This document shows, piece by piece, positions 6,001-7,474 of a DNA stretch of 7,474 nt. How positions within the stretch are numbered: position 1 is the first letter of the stretch; every line of letters begins with the position of its first letter. Origin of the DNA: JACMNW01 sp031402355 (GTDB taxonomy: Bacteria > Pseudomonadota > Alphaproteobacteria > Rhodobacterales > Rhodobacteraceae). Made by a program: the position numbers and the translations under genes. Below the pieces are notes generated by a model. It was not told where the DNA came from. It was given only the letters and a program-made list of their open reading frames with translations, and ran no database searches. Location: NCBI GenBank assembly GCA_031402355.1, contig JANNSG010000126.1, forward strand, positions 1-7,474, read 5' to 3'.

Positions 6001-6927
6001 ATGATGCAGGAAATGCTGCGCCGCTACGGCACCGGGCTGACAGGGGCATTCGTTTTGCTGACCGGCTTTTGGCTGCTGATTTTGCTGATCTTGCCGAACT
6101 TGACCATGTTCGAAAGCTCATTCCGGCCCTATTTGCCGGTGGTTGATGTCGGTGGGCCGAAAGACACCTATTCGATCAACAATTATCTGCGTATTGGCGG
6201 CGGCGAGGTGCCGATGTCGTTGCTTGGTTTCGACCTCCTGATCGCGCCGCGCATCAAGGTGTTCTTGCTGACGATCGTCTATTCTGCCGTGGTTACAGTT
6301 GTCACCTTCGCAATGGCCTATCCATTGGCCTATTATCTGGCCAAGATCGTCTCGCCGAAATCCCTGCCGACTTTGTTCTTGCTGTTGTTTGTGCCGCTTT
6401 GGGTGTCAGAGATACTGCGGTCTTTTGCCTGGTGGATCATCCTCGCATTCAAGGGGCCGCTGAATGCTTTGCTGATGCAAATGGGGCTGATCGACACCGA
6501 GATACGCTGGATTGTCGGCTTCAGCCCGGTGGTGATCGGCCTTGTCTATACATACGTTCTGTTCATGCTGTTCCCGCTCTACAATGCCATGCAATCGCTG
6601 GACAGCAACCAGATCGAGGCAGCCGAGGATTTGGGGTCGCCCTGGTGGCGCACCCATTGGCGGGTGATCTTGCCCCATGCCAAGCCCGGCATCGCGTCCG
6701 GAGCGGTGATGGTGTTCATGCTGTCGGCGGGGTCACTGCTGGTGCCGTCGCTCTTGGGGTCAACCACCTCGGGCTGGTTCACCCAGACCATTCAGGGCGT
6801 CATGCTGGAAGAGCAGGACTGGAACACAGGCGCCGCCTTTGCCTTCATGCTTTTGTTGGTTTGTACGCTTTTTGTCAGCCTGCTGATGCGGGTGTTCGGC
6901 GTCAAGCTTTCCGACATTGCGAAATAG
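6001..6927 (+). CDS. ABC transporter permease 1, PotB-like
   Basis: This inner-membrane subunit forms half of the transport channel. The 308-residue product has about six hydrophobic spans, near residues 13-33, 86-112, 122-149, 170-193, 231-252 and 278-299. A polar loop of about 50 residues after the first span probably faces the periplasm. The ATPase-docking EAA loop is clear: E206-A-A-x3-G212, then I223-L-P225. The gene begins directly after the ATPase stop (TAGATG). The start has two consecutive ATGs: an AAGG site at 5993-5996 is 4 bases from 6001 and 7 from 6004, so translation may really begin at 6004, one residue shorter. The next permease starts 12 bases after its stop. Length and topology fit the PotB family. 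Confidence 0.92.
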   Translation: MMQEMLRRYGTGLTGAFVLLTGFWLLILLILPNLTMFESSFRPYLPVVDVGGPKDTYSINNYLRIGGGEVPMSLLGFDLLIAPRIKVFLLTIVYSAVVTVVTFAMAYPLAYYLAKIVSPKSLPTLFLLLFVPLWVSEILRSFAWWIILAFKGPLNALLMQMGLIDTEIRWIVGFSPVVIGLVYTYVLFMLFPLYNAMQSLDSNQIEAAEDLGSPWWRTHWRVILPHAKPGIASGAVMVFMLSAGSLLVPSLLGSTTSGWFTQTIQGVMLEEQDWNTGAAFAFMLLLVCTLFVSLLMRVFGVKLSDIAK

Positions 6928-6939
6928 CGCGAGGCGATC

Positions 6940-7474
6940 ATGCACAAAACCCGCAATTTCCTGTTTCATCTCTACATGGCGCTGTTCTTGCTGTATCTTC
7001 TGGTGCCGCTGTTCGTGATGGGCGGGGCTGCGTTCAACGACAGCAAACTGCCCACTGTCATTCCGTGGAAAGGCTTTACCGATCGCTGGTTCATTGATCT
7101 GTGGAATGACAATCGCATCTGGATCGCATTTCGCAACACGCTGGTTGTTGCGGTTTTCGTATCGGCGCTGTCCGTGATCATCGGCACAGCCGGGGCGATT
7201 CTGATCAACTCCATTTCAGGCAAACTGCGGTCAGTGCTTTACGGACTGATGGTGGCACCGATCCTGATCCCCGGCGTGGTGATCGGCATCTCGACCCTGT
7301 TGTTCTGGAATCAGTTTTCGGTAGGTTCGGGGTTGCATCTGTCAGTGCTGGGCCAGGTCAGCTATATCGCGTCTTTCGTGATGCTGCTGGTGCTGGCACG
7401 GTTGCAAAGCTTTGATCCGGGGCTGGAAGAGGCGGCGCTTGATCTGGGTGCAAGCCATTCCCAGGTGATGCGCC
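6940..7474 (+). CDS. ABC transporter permease 2, PotC-like, partial (C-terminus beyond right edge)
   Basis: This is the second channel-forming inner-membrane subunit, cut by the window end after 178 complete codons; roughly the last third of a typical PotC-family protein is missing. The ATG at 6940 has a GAGG site at 6931-6934, 5 bases upstream, and lies 12 bases after the preceding permease's stop, so the genes are cotranscribed. Visible spans are near residues 10-30, 65-90, 99-123 and 138-155. F-R65-N-T-L at the start of the second span and A-P-I-L-I-P-G near 106-112 are typical of this permease group. The EAA loop is visible at the end: E164-A-A-x3-G170. Pairing of two distinct permeases means the channel is a heterodimer. 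Confidence 0.9.
   Translation, partial: MHKTRNFLFHLYMALFLLYLLVPLFVMGGAAFNDSKLPTVIPWKGFTDRWFIDLWNDNRIWIAFRNTLVVAVFVSALSVIIGTAGAILINSISGKLRSVLYGLMVAPILIPGVVIGISTLLFWNQFSVGSGLHLSVLGQVSYIASFVMLLVLARLQSFDPGLEEAALDLGASHSQVMR

Noticed and set aside
6399..7097. Plus-strand frame of 232 codons across both permease genes
   Set aside because: Overlaps two EAA-loop permeases in another frame; product is His/Gly/Ala-rich without membrane spans.
3596..7474. Iron(III) importer (FbpABC-type) as the transporter's identity
   Set aside because: The ATPase alone would allow it, but there are two separate PotB/PotC-like permeases instead of one fused permease, and the binding protein has PotD-like rather than FbpA-like layout.

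Overview
The window is about 7.5 kb of GC-rich, densely coded DNA. Codon use favours G/C at third positions, genes overlap or abut, and an aroK-aroB pair sits beside a Tat-exported ABC binding protein. Protein style and gene layout suggest an alphaproteobacterium, most likely of the Rhodobacteraceae/Roseobacter kind. This is inferred from appearance, without a database search. No mobile element, tRNA, rRNA or CRISPR array was seen.

Left part (1-1438, minus strand): two genes read leftwards from a divergent intergenic region. The first encodes a 45-residue single-span membrane protein. The second overlaps it by 14 bases and encodes a large exported, mostly helical protein. Its frame is open for exactly 438 codons and runs off the left edge, so it is a partial gene. 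I do not recognise either product.

Middle part (1623-3295, plus strand): shikimate kinase (aroK) and 3-dehydroquinate synthase (aroB) are joined by a one-base stop/start overlap (TAATG). They supply two steps of the shikimate pathway to chorismate and aromatic amino acids. The 300-base gap after aroB holds only weak terminator-like structure. It does contain a regulatory-looking stretch with two exact TTGACA boxes, four TGACAG cores and a 14-base inverted repeat.

Right part (3596-7474, plus strand): an ABC importer of the spermidine/putrescine (PotDABC) type. The order is Tat-exported substrate-binding protein, ATPase with C-terminal TOBE-type region, inner-membrane permease 1, and permease 2 (cut by the right edge). 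A perfect 13-bp hairpin followed by a short T-run lies between the binding-protein gene and the ATPase gene. It probably lets the binding protein be made in excess of the membrane complex. The last three genes are tightly packed. By eye, the binding protein keeps the aromatic residues of the PotD ligand pocket but seems to lack its acidic amine-binding residues, so the true substrate may not be a polyamine.

Three starts needed correcting from the longest open frame: aroK to 1623, the binding protein to 3596 and the ATPase to 4915. The main candidates for new biology are the minus-strand pair, the substrate of the transporter and the control region before it. The rest is ordinary core metabolism and transport.
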